Source of the DNA: an uncultured Holophagaceae bacterium
GTDB taxonomy: Bacteria; Acidobacteriota; Holophagae; Holophagales; Holophagaceae
Direction of reading: 5' to 3'
NCBI GenBank assembly: GCA_903913215.1
Contig: CAIWKE010000032.1
Span: 1-64,000 of the forward strand
DNA: 64,000 bases
In this document: in pieces, positions 44,081-52,458 of the stretch
How positions within the stretch are numbered: position 1 is the first letter of the stretch
How the letters are laid out: every line of letters begins with the position of its first letter
Notes under the pieces: generated by a model
Told to the model about the DNA's origin: nothing
What the model saw: the letters and a program-made list of their open reading frames with translations, nothing else
The model's database searches: none
Program-made: the position numbers and the translations under genes

Positions 44081-46327
44081 ATGCGCGTCCCGCTCCTCTC
44101 CCGCCTCCTGCTCCTCAGTCTGGCCCTGAGCTTGGGTGGAGCCCCCGCCGTAGGGGTGCGGCCAAGCGCCCTGGCCCTGCGCACCGCCCAGGCCACAGCC
44201 TCCTTCTCCCTTACCAAGGAGGGGCTCCTGCGCCTCCGGGCCCGGGTGGATGGCACCCTGGCCGCCCCGCCGCCCACCCGACTCGACCTCGCCGCCGGGG
44301 AACCCCTTCTTGCGGTGCCCGGCTCCTCTGATCTGGAGGGAGGCGGTTACCGCATCCACCCCACCGGACCCACCGCAGTCACCGTGACCCCGCCCCAGGG
44401 GAAGCCCTTCCAGCTCAGCCTCGAACAAAGTGGCGACGTCCTGGCCCTTCGGATCACCTCGCCCGCCACCGCCTTCCACGGCTTCGGGCAGGTGCTGAAG
44501 ACCCTGGACGCCCGCGAGGAAAGCCTGGAGCTGTACCACGAGCCCCGCTATGGCGATCAGACCTACCTCCACCTTCCCTTCTTCTTCTCGGACCAGGGCC
44601 TGGCCGTGGCGTTCAACGCCGCCGGACGGGACCAGGTGGACATCAGCAAGGGCCGGGAAGCCCGGCTCAGTACGACCACGGGGTTGCTGGACCTTTACCT
44701 CTGGTGCGAGCCGGACCCCGCGGCTCTGGTGGCCCGCTGGTACCGCCTAAGTGGCGCCCAGAGCCTTCTGCCCCGCTGGGCCTACGGTTTCCTCCAGTCC
44801 CGGTATGGCTACCGGAACGATGCTGAGGTTCGCGCCACCGTGGGGCGTTTTCGCCGTGAGGGACTGCCCCTCTCGGGCCTGGTGTTGGACCTCTACTGGT
44901 TCAAGCGCATGGGGGATTTGGCCTGGGATCGGGAGGCCTTCCCGGATCCCGCCGGCCTGGCCGCCTGGCTCCGTGGCCAGGACGTGCACCTCGTCACCAT
45001 CTCCGAACCCTTCTTCACCCGGGACTCCCAGACCTTCGGCCCCCTGAAGGAGGCCAAGGGGCTGGCTCGCAATGACCAGGGTGAGCCGGTGCTCTGGCTG
45101 GACTGGTGGGACTTCAATAAAGGCCTGGGCGGAGGCGTGGTGGACCCCCTGGCCCCCGGGGCCGCGCGCGTCATCCAGGATCGATACGCCAAGCTGGCCG
45201 CGGAGGGCGTGGAAGGATTCTGGATTGACCTGGGCGAGCCCGAGCGGGTGCCTGCCGAGGCCCGCTTCGGACCCTACAGCGAGCGGGCTTTCCACAACAG
45301 CTTCAACCTGGAGTGGGCACGGCTCGTCCGGAAGGGCTTCGAGGCGGGCCGGCCAGGTCAGCGCCCCTTCCTGCTCAGCCGCTCGGGCACCGTGGGCATC
45401 ACGGGGCTGGGAGTCTCCACCTGGTCCGGCGACGTGCCATCCAGTTGGAAGGGACTGCAGGAGCAGCTACCCCTGGGGCTCTCAGCCTCGCTGTCGGGCC
45501 TGCCCTTCTGGGGCTCGGATGTGGGTGGCTTCATCACCCGGGGCGGTGCCCTGCCGGACCCGGAGCTCTTCCTCCGCTGGCATCAGTTCGGCGCCTTCAC
45601 GCCGGTGTACCGCGCCCATGGCGCCGGGGCCCGGGAACCCTGGATCCACGGCGACGCGGTGCAGGCCCAGGTGAAGGCCGTGCTGGAGCGGCGGCAACTG
45701 CTACTGCCCTACATCTACTCGTCCGCCTTCCAAGTCTGGTCCGAGGGTCGGCCCATGATGCGACCCCTGTTCTTCCTGGACCCTGCGGATCCGTCCCTGC
45801 GCGGGTACGCCTCAGCCTTCCTCTTCGGCGATAGCATCCTGGTGGCCCCGGTCACCCACCCTCTGAGCCAAGGCGCCATCCAGACGCTGCGGCTGCCCAA
45901 AGGCGGGTGGTACGACGCCTTCACCCTGGAGCGCCTGGAGGGGGGACGGGAACTCCACGTGCCCCTCAGCCTGGACCGTTTCCCCTTGTTCTACCGCGAG
46001 GGCGCCATCCTCCCGGTGGACCTGGGCGCTGGCCAAGAGGGCCTGATCCTGCTGCCCGGGCCCAGTCCCACCACCTTCACGGTCTTCAGCGATGATGGAG
46101 AGACTGAGGCCTACCGGCAGGGCGCCGGCGAGCGGCTCCTGGTGAGCCTGGATGCCCGAGGCTTGAGCTTTTCCGGCGCCAGCCGGACCCGGGATCTGGT
46201 GCTGCTGCTGCCTAAGGCCCTGCGGGTGGATTCAAAGGTTTTGACTCCTGCTGGCGCAGATCCGTTGCTCCAGCGCTTCCGCCTCAACCTGCGGCCTGGC
46301 GCTCAGCGGGTGGACTTCCGGCCTTAG
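44081..46327 (+). CDS. Glycoside hydrolase family 31 alpha-glycosidase, secreted
   Basis: 748 residues with a signal peptide. The GH31 barrel carries the nucleophile Asp in FWIDLGEPERV (D383 by count) and the acid/base Asp in WSGDVPSSW (D451). Entry motifs (ALQSRYGYRNDAEVRA style, LDLYWFKRMGDLAWD) and GLPFWGSDVGGF are conserved. Family members cleave terminal alpha-glucose or alpha-xylose; specificity cannot be told here. Stops of this gene and the convergent CocE-type gene interleave (TTAG). Confidence 0.92.
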   Translation: MRVPLLSRLLLLSLALSLGGAPAVGVRPSALALRTAQATASFSLTKEGLLRLRARVDGTLAAPPPTRLDLAAGEPLLAVPGSSDLEGGGYRIHPTGPTAVTVTPPQGKPFQLSLEQSGDVLALRITSPATAFHGFGQVLKTLDAREESLELYHEPRYGDQTYLHLPFFFSDQGLAVAFNAAGRDQVDISKGREARLSTTTGLLDLYLWCEPDPAALVARWYRLSGAQSLLPRWAYGFLQSRYGYRNDAEVRATVGRFRREGLPLSGLVLDLYWFKRMGDLAWDREAFPDPAGLAAWLRGQDVHLVTISEPFFTRDSQTFGPLKEAKGLARNDQGEPVLWLDWWDFNKGLGGGVVDPLAPGAARVIQDRYAKLAAEGVEGFWIDLGEPERVPAEARFGPYSERAFHNSFNLEWARLVRKGFEAGRPGQRPFLLSRSGTVGITGLGVSTWSGDVPSSWKGLQEQLPLGLSASLSGLPFWGSDVGGFITRGGALPDPELFLRWHQFGAFTPVYRAHGAGAREPWIHGDAVQAQVKAVLERRQLLLPYIYSSAFQVWSEGRPMMRPLFFLDPADPSLRGYASAFLFGDSILVAPVTHPLSQGAIQTLRLPKGGWYDAFTLERLEGGRELHVPLSLDRFPLFYREGAILPVDLGAGQEGLILLPGPSPTTFTVFSDDGETEAYRQGAGERLLVSLDARGLSFSGASRTRDLVLLLPKALRVDSKVLTPAGADPLLQRFRLNLRPGAQRVDFRP

Positions 46328-48249
46328 GGCACCACCGGCAGCTCCACGAAGCTGGCCTTCCCGGGCGCGTGGTAGATGCGCTGGGTGGCCGAGCGGTAGT
46401 CCTCGGGCTTCGCCAGGAAGATGTTGGGCACGAAGGTCTGGGGGTTGCGGTCGTAGAGGGGGAACCAGGTGGACTGCACCTGCACCATGACCCGGTGGCC
46501 AGGCAGGAAGACGTGGTTGGCCGCGGGCAGGGCAAAGCGGTAGACCAGGGGCTCGTTGGGTTTCAGGGCCTTGGCCGTGGACCAGCTTTCGCGGTAGCGG
46601 CCCCGGAAGATGTCCGCGGAGACCATGAGCTGGTAGCCGCCCAGGGCGGGCTGGCTGGGCACCTCATCGGGATAGACGTCGATGACCTTCACCACCCAGT
46701 CGCTGTCGGTGCCACTGGTGGAGGCCACCAGGTTGGCCACGGGGTCGCCGCTGATTTTCAGGGGCGCGGCCAGCGGCTCAGAGAGATAGGCCACCACGTC
46801 CGTGCGGCCAGAGGCCTCCCGCTGGTCGTCCGTGAGCCACTGGGGCCAGGTGAGGCCGCCATCGTAGCCCACCTGCTGGATCGGCCGGGCCCGGAAGGGG
46901 ATGGGCTTGGCCGGGTCGGAGATGTACTCGTCATAGGCCACCTCACCGGCCTTCGGTGCGGTGGTCTGGACCTTCAGACCCGCGCCCAGGTAGAAGGGCG
47001 TGGCAGGTCGCGCCGCGCCCTCACCGGCCAGGGGCCAGCCCGGCAGGCGTCGCCAGGCATTGGTGCCGGTCTCGAAAGCGCTCACAGGGGGCAGGTCCGC
47101 CTTGGGCGCATCTTTCAGATACTGAGCCAGGAAGGGCCCCAGCACGTCCCGCCGGAACTGCAGGGCCGTATCCTGACCGAACTTCAGCGGCCCAAGGCTG
47201 CTGCCCTCATGGACGTGACCACCGTGATTCCAGGGGCCCATGGCCATGAACAGCATGGTTCCGGTCTTGTCTTTGGGTTTCAGGGCCTTCCACACCGCCA
47301 CGGCCGCGTAGATGTCCTCAGCGTCATAGAGGCTGTGCACCAGCAAGGTCGGAACCTTGAGAGGCTGGGCCGCCAGCACGCGATCCATGGCCTGGTCCTG
47401 CCAGAACTTGTCATAGGCCGGGTGCTCGAGGATCTTCCGCCAGAAGCCCAACTGCTCCATGCCACGCTGACGGGCCAGCTCGCCGGTGGAACCCGCCCGC
47501 AGGAAGGTGTCGTAGTCGTCGAGGTGGTTGGACCACCAGCGCTCCTCGTTGGCGCGGGTGGCCTCCTGCTCGTAGATGTAGGAGAGGTTCTGGGCCCGGA
47601 AGGCACCGTGGTGGAACCAGTCGTCCCCGCGCCAGCCATCCACCATGGGGTTCATGGGCACAGCCGCCTTCAGGGCCGGATGGGGATTCACCAGGCCCAT
47701 GAGGGACAGGAAACCGTTGTAGGAGACGCCCAGGATGCCCACGCGGCCATTGCTCTCCGGCAGGTGCTTCACCAGCCAGTCGATGGTGTCGTAGGTATCC
47801 GTGCTGTGATCGACAGCGCTGGCATTCCAGGGCCCCTGCAGGGGCCGCGTCATCACGTAATCACCCTGGGAGCCATACTTCCCGCGGATGTCCTGCACCA
47901 CGCGGATGTAGCCACCCTCGAGGATGAGGTCCGTGACGTTGTCGGAGCCCTGGAGCACCGGCCCCAGGTGTGAGCTGGCCACGTGGGCCGTACGCTCAGC
48001 GGCGTTGTAGGGCGTGCGAGTGAGGAGGATGGGAGCGCCCTTCGCACACTTGGGAACGAAGATGACGGTGCGGAGTTTCACGCCATCGCGCATGGGGATC
48101 AGCTCCACCCGCCGGGTGTAGTCCCAGGTGTCCTGGACCGGTTGGAAGACAGCGGGCATCTCGTTCGAGGGCACCGCCTCCTGGGCCCCCAGGGCGACTC
48201 CCACCACCAGACTCAGCGCGGTGGCGAACAGGGGTTGGCAGAGGGGCAT
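46324..48249 (-). CDS. CocE/NonD-type alpha/beta hydrolase, secreted
   Basis: About 641 residues with a signal peptide (MPLCQPLFATALSLVVGVALGA). The X-Pro dipeptidyl-peptidase S15-type catalytic domain shows IPMRDGVKLRTVIFVPK, RTPYNA, VVQDIRGKYGSQG and the nucleophile elbow GVSYNGFLSLMG. A C-terminal beta domain follows (VNLVASTSGTDSDWVVKVIDVYP). It acts on peptides, esters or amides such as glutaryl compounds; the substrate is undefined. ATG 48249 has AAGGAG six bases upstream. Confidence 0.88.
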   Translation of the reverse strand: MPLCQPLFATALSLVVGVALGAQEAVPSNEMPAVFQPVQDTWDYTRRVELIPMRDGVKLRTVIFVPKCAKGAPILLTRTPYNAAERTAHVASSHLGPVLQGSDNVTDLILEGGYIRVVQDIRGKYGSQGDYVMTRPLQGPWNASAVDHSTDTYDTIDWLVKHLPESNGRVGILGVSYNGFLSLMGLVNPHPALKAAVPMNPMVDGWRGDDWFHHGAFRAQNLSYIYEQEATRANEERWWSNHLDDYDTFLRAGSTGELARQRGMEQLGFWRKILEHPAYDKFWQDQAMDRVLAAQPLKVPTLLVHSLYDAEDIYAAVAVWKALKPKDKTGTMLFMAMGPWNHGGHVHEGSSLGPLKFGQDTALQFRRDVLGPFLAQYLKDAPKADLPPVSAFETGTNAWRRLPGWPLAGEGAARPATPFYLGAGLKVQTTAPKAGEVAYDEYISDPAKPIPFRARPIQQVGYDGGLTWPQWLTDDQREASGRTDVVAYLSEPLAAPLKISGDPVANLVASTSGTDSDWVVKVIDVYPDEVPSQPALGGYQLMVSADIFRGRYRESWSTAKALKPNEPLVYRFALPAANHVFLPGHRVMVQVQSTWFPLYDRNPQTFVPNIFLAKPEDYRSATQRIYHAPGKASFVELPVVP

Positions 48250-48349
48250 CGTGACTCCTTGGACTCGGGCTCGGGATTGGATCCCCAAGCATGCCCCAGG
48301 TTCTGGCCCGGATTCAGCCGTTTTTTACAAAGCCATAGGCGAGGTCCAC

Positions 48350-49327
48350 CTAGCCTTTAAGGAAGCGCTCTTCAGCCAACCGCAGCATGTGCTCGCAGGC
48401 CAGGACACCATCCTGGTGGTGCAGGCGCTGGAAGTGACCCCGCAGGTGGCGCAGGGTCCGCAGCAGGGCCGAGGCCATCTGGGGCTGATTCAGGTGGACC
48501 AGGTGATGGCCGAAGACGCCCAGGGACTTGAGGGTCCGCTGCAGGGCGCTGAGGTTCAGCTCTTCCACAAGAGCCTCCTGGCTCCAGCCCAGTTCCTGGC
48601 GCAGCGGCTCCATCAGGGCCCTGCCGGCCTCCTTGGACCAGTCCCAATGCGCGTCGAAAAGGAGGCTCGCAAGGTCGTAGGTGGCCGGCCCCCGGCGGGC
48701 ATCCTGGAAGGCGATCACCACCAGGCGATCCCCGTGCACCATGAGGTTGCGGACATGGAAGCCGCAGTGGGTGAAGAAGTGGGCCCGGGTTTCCAAGCTG
48801 GCGTTCACGTCCTCCATCATCCGGTCCAGCCAGCGGGGCGGATCCCTCTGCAGGAAGTCCTGGAAGAAGTGCTGCCGGCAGGCCTGCCACTCGTTGGCCA
48901 GGGCGGGCTGATCGAAGGACCGCTCCATGAAGAAGGCGTGTCCCGGGGCGCCCAGGCTCAGGGGCCCCGCCAGGGTGGCCAGCATCAGGCCCGCGAAGTG
49001 CCCCCAGGTCTGCTCCTCCTCGGGGCAGGCCACCAGGCGTTGCTCCAGCGAGGTGGAGCCCAGGTCTTCCACCAGGAGGCAGCGGTCCTCGTCGTCGCTG
49101 TGCAGGATGGTGGGCACCCGCAGCAGGGGGTCCAGATAGGCCTGGAGGGCGCGGAACTCGAAGTAGCTTGCTTCGCCTTCCTGATCCTGGGGGTGCAGCA
49201 CCACCAAGGCGGTGCCCAGCTGGGGATGGTCCACTCGGAAGTACTGGCGGGTCGTGGGTTCCCCAGCCACAGGTCGGGGGTTCGTGAGCTTCCAGCGTTG
49301 CTCGGCACGGGAGAGGCGCGGGTCCAT
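48350..49327 (-). CDS. AmgK-like phosphotransferase fold lacking both catalytic Asp (pseudokinase)
   Basis: 325 residues of the aminoglycoside-phosphotransferase/AmgK type. The catalytic loop, normally HGDFHxRN, reads H187-C-G-F-H-V-R-N, so the catalytic-base Asp is Gly189. The Mg-binding Asp of the usual IDFQDAR segment is Ala206 (IAFQDARRGPATYDLASLL is otherwise perfect). Each change needs one base substitution from GAC. Either a true pseudokinase or a decayed gene, although the rest of the frame is intact. AmgK phosphorylates cell-wall sugars for MurNAc recycling. No MurU partner gene is adjacent. Confidence 0.8.
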   Translation of the reverse strand: MDPRLSRAEQRWKLTNPRPVAGEPTTRQYFRVDHPQLGTALVVLHPQDQEGEASYFEFRALQAYLDPLLRVPTILHSDDEDRCLLVEDLGSTSLEQRLVACPEEEQTWGHFAGLMLATLAGPLSLGAPGHAFFMERSFDQPALANEWQACRQHFFQDFLQRDPPRWLDRMMEDVNASLETRAHFFTHCGFHVRNLMVHGDRLVVIAFQDARRGPATYDLASLLFDAHWDWSKEAGRALMEPLRQELGWSQEALVEELNLSALQRTLKSLGVFGHHLVHLNQPQMASALLRTLRHLRGHFQRLHHQDGVLACEHMLRLAEERFLKG

Positions 49328-49367
49328 CTCTCCAGGGTACTCCGGGCGGGAAGGTCGGTCACCAGCC

Positions 49368-50675
49368 TCAGCCCTCGTCAGGCGTTTCCCGCAAGGGCTT
49401 CAGCAGGAACTGTCCCGGGGCTAGGCCGCGCATGGACAGCACGCGGATGCGCCAGCCCTGGAGGCGCAACTCGTCGCCGGGCTTCAGCACCCGCCCCAGG
49501 CGTTCCTGGAAGAAGCCACCCAGGCTCACAGAGCCCGCCTCGGCTTGAAGGTCCAGCTGCAGGTGGTCCACCAGCTGCTCCAGCATCACGTTGCCCTGGG
49601 CCAGCCAGCCCCCGCTGCGGGTCTTCCGCAGCTGGATGGCCTCGCGGTCGAACTCGTCCTGAATTTCCCCCACCAGCTCCTCGAGGACGTCCTCCAGGGT
49701 CACCAGGCCATCCACGCCGCCGTGTTCGTTCACCACCAGGGCCAGGTGCTGTTTGCGCTGCTGGAATTCCAGGAGGAGCCCCTGAATGGGCTTCATCTCG
49801 GGCACAAAGAAGGCGGGCCGGGCCAGGGAGCGGAGGTCCACGGGCCCGCTGCTGTCCTGCATGGCCCAGAGCAGCTCCTTGAGGTGGATCACACCCACGA
49901 CCCGATCCAGATCCCCCTCCACCAGCGGGATGCGCGTGTGGGGTGTGCTACGGGCCAGGGCGAGATTAGTCTCCAGGCTCTCCGTCAGATCGAAGCAGAC
50001 CACGCGGGCCCGGGGCACGGAGATCTCCTTGACCATGCGTCGGCTGAAGTCGAAGAGGTTCTCGATGAGCTCCTTGCGGTCCAGCTCAAGGCTGCCCTCG
50101 GCTTGGCTGCGCTCCAACATCCGGCGGAACTCGGCCTCACTGGGAAGCATGTCCTCGGCGTCCGCTTCGGGGCGCACGCCCAGCAGAAGCAGCACCAGGC
50201 GACTCAGCCGGGTGAGGCACCAGGTGAGGGGGCGCACCAGCCGCGACCAGGCCAGCAGGGGCGCGGCCGTGCGCAGAGCCCAGGTGGGCGCGGCGTGGAT
50301 GGCCAGACTTCGAGGCACCAGCTCTGCCAGCACCACGTGCAGGGTGGTCATGACCAGGAGGGCTGAGCCCGAACTGAGGGGCAGCACCAGGGCCGGCCAG
50401 GGCAGGTGGCCAAAGAAACCCCGGAAGACAGAGCTGAAAAGGCCCTCGCCCACGGCGCCCAGGGCCAGGGCGCACAGCACGATGCCCGCCTGGATGGCCG
50501 ACAGGTGGTGGGAAAGGCTGTGATGGACCTCCAGGGCCCGGCGGGCGCGCGGATCCTCTTCCAGCAGTCCCTCCAGCTGGGTCTCCCGTACGCGCACGGC
50601 CGCGAATTCGGCCATGACGAAGAAGGCGCTCACTAGGATGAGGACGGCGCAGAAGATCGCCGCGAGGAGGCTCAC
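49368..50675 (-). CDS. CNNM/CorC/HlyC-family membrane protein with CBS domains
   Basis: 435 residues: DUF21 membrane domain (residues 1-190, with several spans), a CBS pair (HTRIPLVEGDLDRVVGVIHLK and QHLALVVNEHGGVDGLVTLEDVLEELVGEIQDE, overlapping about 210-345), then a CorC_HlyC C-terminal domain. Homologues are implicated in Mg/Co efflux or haemolysin-like activity. It follows the FrzS-like gene by five bases on the same strand. Confidence 0.9.
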   Translation of the reverse strand: MSLLAAIFCAVLILVSAFFVMAEFAAVRVRETQLEGLLEEDPRARRALEVHHSLSHHLSAIQAGIVLCALALGAVGEGLFSSVFRGFFGHLPWPALVLPLSSGSALLVMTTLHVVLAELVPRSLAIHAAPTWALRTAAPLLAWSRLVRPLTWCLTRLSRLVLLLLGVRPEADAEDMLPSEAEFRRMLERSQAEGSLELDRKELIENLFDFSRRMVKEISVPRARVVCFDLTESLETNLALARSTPHTRIPLVEGDLDRVVGVIHLKELLWAMQDSSGPVDLRSLARPAFFVPEMKPIQGLLLEFQQRKQHLALVVNEHGGVDGLVTLEDVLEELVGEIQDEFDREAIQLRKTRSGGWLAQGNVMLEQLVDHLQLDLQAEAGSVSLGGFFQERLGRVLKPGDELRLQGWRIRVLSMRGLAPGQFLLKPLRETPDEG

Positions 50676-50680
50676 GGAGC

Positions 50681-52369
50681 TCAGCCCCGCACGAGGTCTG
50701 AACCGCGGCGCAGCTGGTCCTGGATGTCCTTCAGCAGCCCATCCAGGTTCTGGAGGCGATCCCGGTGCTCGGCTAACTGGCCATGGATGGCCTGCTTCTC
50801 CCGCTCCAGTTCCCCGTGTGCCTGGGCCTGCTCAGCCAGGGCCTGGTTCAGGCGGGCCAGCTCAGCGTCCTTCTGATCCAGGCCGTTCATGAGCTCCAGG
50901 CGCTCGCCCTCGTGCTGGATGGTGGCAGCACTGAAGTCCTGATGCAGGTTGGTCAGTTCTGTGGTGAGACGGGCCACCTCGCCCACATGCTGCTGGAGGA
51001 TCTCCTCTTTCGCGAGCAGCTCCTGTTCCCGCTCCGCCAGGCTGGCCTGGCTGGCGGCGTGGGCGGCCTGGCTGGCGGCCAGTTCTGCTTCGCGCTGGCG
51101 CAGCTGGTCGCCCACTTCCGCCAGGTCCCGCCCCTGACCCCGGAGGGTCGCTTCCAGGCCCGCCATCTCCATCTGCAGGCTGTGGGCCCGCTCCTTGTAA
51201 CCCGCGACTTCCAGGACGGCGGACTGATGCAGGCCGTCCAGGCGGGCATGCTGCTCCACCAGACCTTCGATGGTGGCGTTGAGCTGCTCGTGGGCCACCT
51301 TGGAGGCCTCCAGTTCCTTACCGAGAGCGGCGTGGGTCTCGTCCTTGGAGGTCAGAACCTGTTCCAGCTCCTGGGCCCGGATCCGGTGGGACTCCAGGTC
51401 CATGTTGTCGTTGAGCAGGCGGTCCCGCTCCCGCAACAGTTCCACGGCCCGCTGGGCCTTCTCTCCCACCTGATGGTTGAGGGTCTCCACCTGCTGGATC
51501 AGCTCGGCCCGCTCTGTGAGGGCCTCCCGCAGCTGAGCCCTGAGGGCCTCGGAACTCTCCTCGTCGCGCCCCTGCCGCTCTTCCAGTTGGTGCAGCGCCG
51601 CTTCGGTTTCCGCCAGTCGCGTCTTCAGGGTCTCAGCAGATTTCTGGCTCTGCTCCAGCTCATCCAGGTTCATGGTGACGGAGCTGAGCTGCCGCTGGGT
51701 CTGCTGGGCCTCGGCCTGGGCATCCCGGAGGTCCGTCTCGGTGGCGAGAATCTGCTGGTCCTTCGCGTGCAGTTGATCCTGCAGGGTCCGAACCAAGGCT
51801 TCCAGCTCAACCACGCGGCCCGAGTCCTGCGGAGTTTGCGGCAGGGCGGGGGGTGCTGGGGGCGCCTGCGCGGCCGGAGGAGCGATGGGGACCATCGCCG
51901 CCGGGATCTCGTCCAGGGAAGACTTCAGACTGTCCAGCCAGTCGTCGCCCAGCTCCGTATCGACCAGGTCCCCCAACGGATTGTCCGGATCCAGCACCCG
52001 CCCCGGTACCAGGGGCAGGAGGGCCGCTACCAGGGCGCTGGGGGCGATGGGCTTGTGGAGGTAGAGGTCCGCCTTCCCCTTCAGACTCTGGTGGCGGCGG
52101 TACTCCTCCTCGGTGGCCTTGGCGCTGATGAGGGCAATCTTCACCCCATCCAGCTGGGCGTTCTTCCGGATGGTGGAGCAGAGCGCGTAGCCCTTGTGAT
52201 CCGCCACTTCTACGCAAATGAAGACGGCCGCGAAGGCGCCGGATTCCAGGCGCTGAATGACGCCGTCGGTGGTCCCGGTCACTTCCAGGTCGAACGCCGC
52301 TTCGAGACTGACCTGATGCTCCTTGAGAAAGCTGCGGTCGCTATCCACGAGGAGAAGGCGCTGGCCCAT
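50681..52369 (-). CDS. FrzS-like protein: pseudo-receiver plus long coiled coil
   Basis: 562 residues. The N-terminal receiver fold begins LLLVDSDRSFLKEHQ. The phospho-acceptor strand reads VFICVEVADHKGYALCSTIRK and has no proper Asp. YRRHQSLKGKADLYLHKP closes the domain. The closest remembered match is FrzS of Myxococcus (CVEL...NGY, HRKLKAHADEYVAKP), a polar motility protein. A Pro-rich linker and about 350 residues of coiled coil (heptad Leu, Glu, Gln) follow. Probably a scaffold at a cell pole. Cytoplasmic. Confidence 0.75.
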   Translation of the reverse strand: MGQRLLLVDSDRSFLKEHQVSLEAAFDLEVTGTTDGVIQRLESGAFAAVFICVEVADHKGYALCSTIRKNAQLDGVKIALISAKATEEEYRRHQSLKGKADLYLHKPIAPSALVAALLPLVPGRVLDPDNPLGDLVDTELGDDWLDSLKSSLDEIPAAMVPIAPPAAQAPPAPPALPQTPQDSGRVVELEALVRTLQDQLHAKDQQILATETDLRDAQAEAQQTQRQLSSVTMNLDELEQSQKSAETLKTRLAETEAALHQLEERQGRDEESSEALRAQLREALTERAELIQQVETLNHQVGEKAQRAVELLRERDRLLNDNMDLESHRIRAQELEQVLTSKDETHAALGKELEASKVAHEQLNATIEGLVEQHARLDGLHQSAVLEVAGYKERAHSLQMEMAGLEATLRGQGRDLAEVGDQLRQREAELAASQAAHAASQASLAEREQELLAKEEILQQHVGEVARLTTELTNLHQDFSAATIQHEGERLELMNGLDQKDAELARLNQALAEQAQAHGELEREKQAIHGQLAEHRDRLQNLDGLLKDIQDQLRRGSDLVRG

Positions 52370-52409
52370 GTTCGATCCTTTGCCCGGGTTGAACCTGCAA
52401 GTCTACCTG

Positions 52410-52447
52410 AATGAAGGGAGCCCCGGCAGGCCGAGGCTCCCTTCATT
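52410..52447 (-). terminator. 13-bp perfect hairpin after degP
   Basis: AATGAAGGGAGCC and GGCTCCCTTCATT form a perfect stem around a 12-base loop, 12 bases past the degP stop. No clean U-run follows, so it may stabilise the mRNA as well as stop transcription. Confidence 0.65.
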
Positions 52448-52458
52448 GCTTGCTGAGA

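Noticed and set aside
46324-46327. Interleaved stop codons of GH31 and CocE-type genes (TTAG) as a regulatory overlap
   Set aside because: Normal compact convergent arrangement; nothing else supports regulation.
46369-47973. 534-codon plus-strand frame
   Set aside because: Antisense of the CocE-type gene, no SD and no family.
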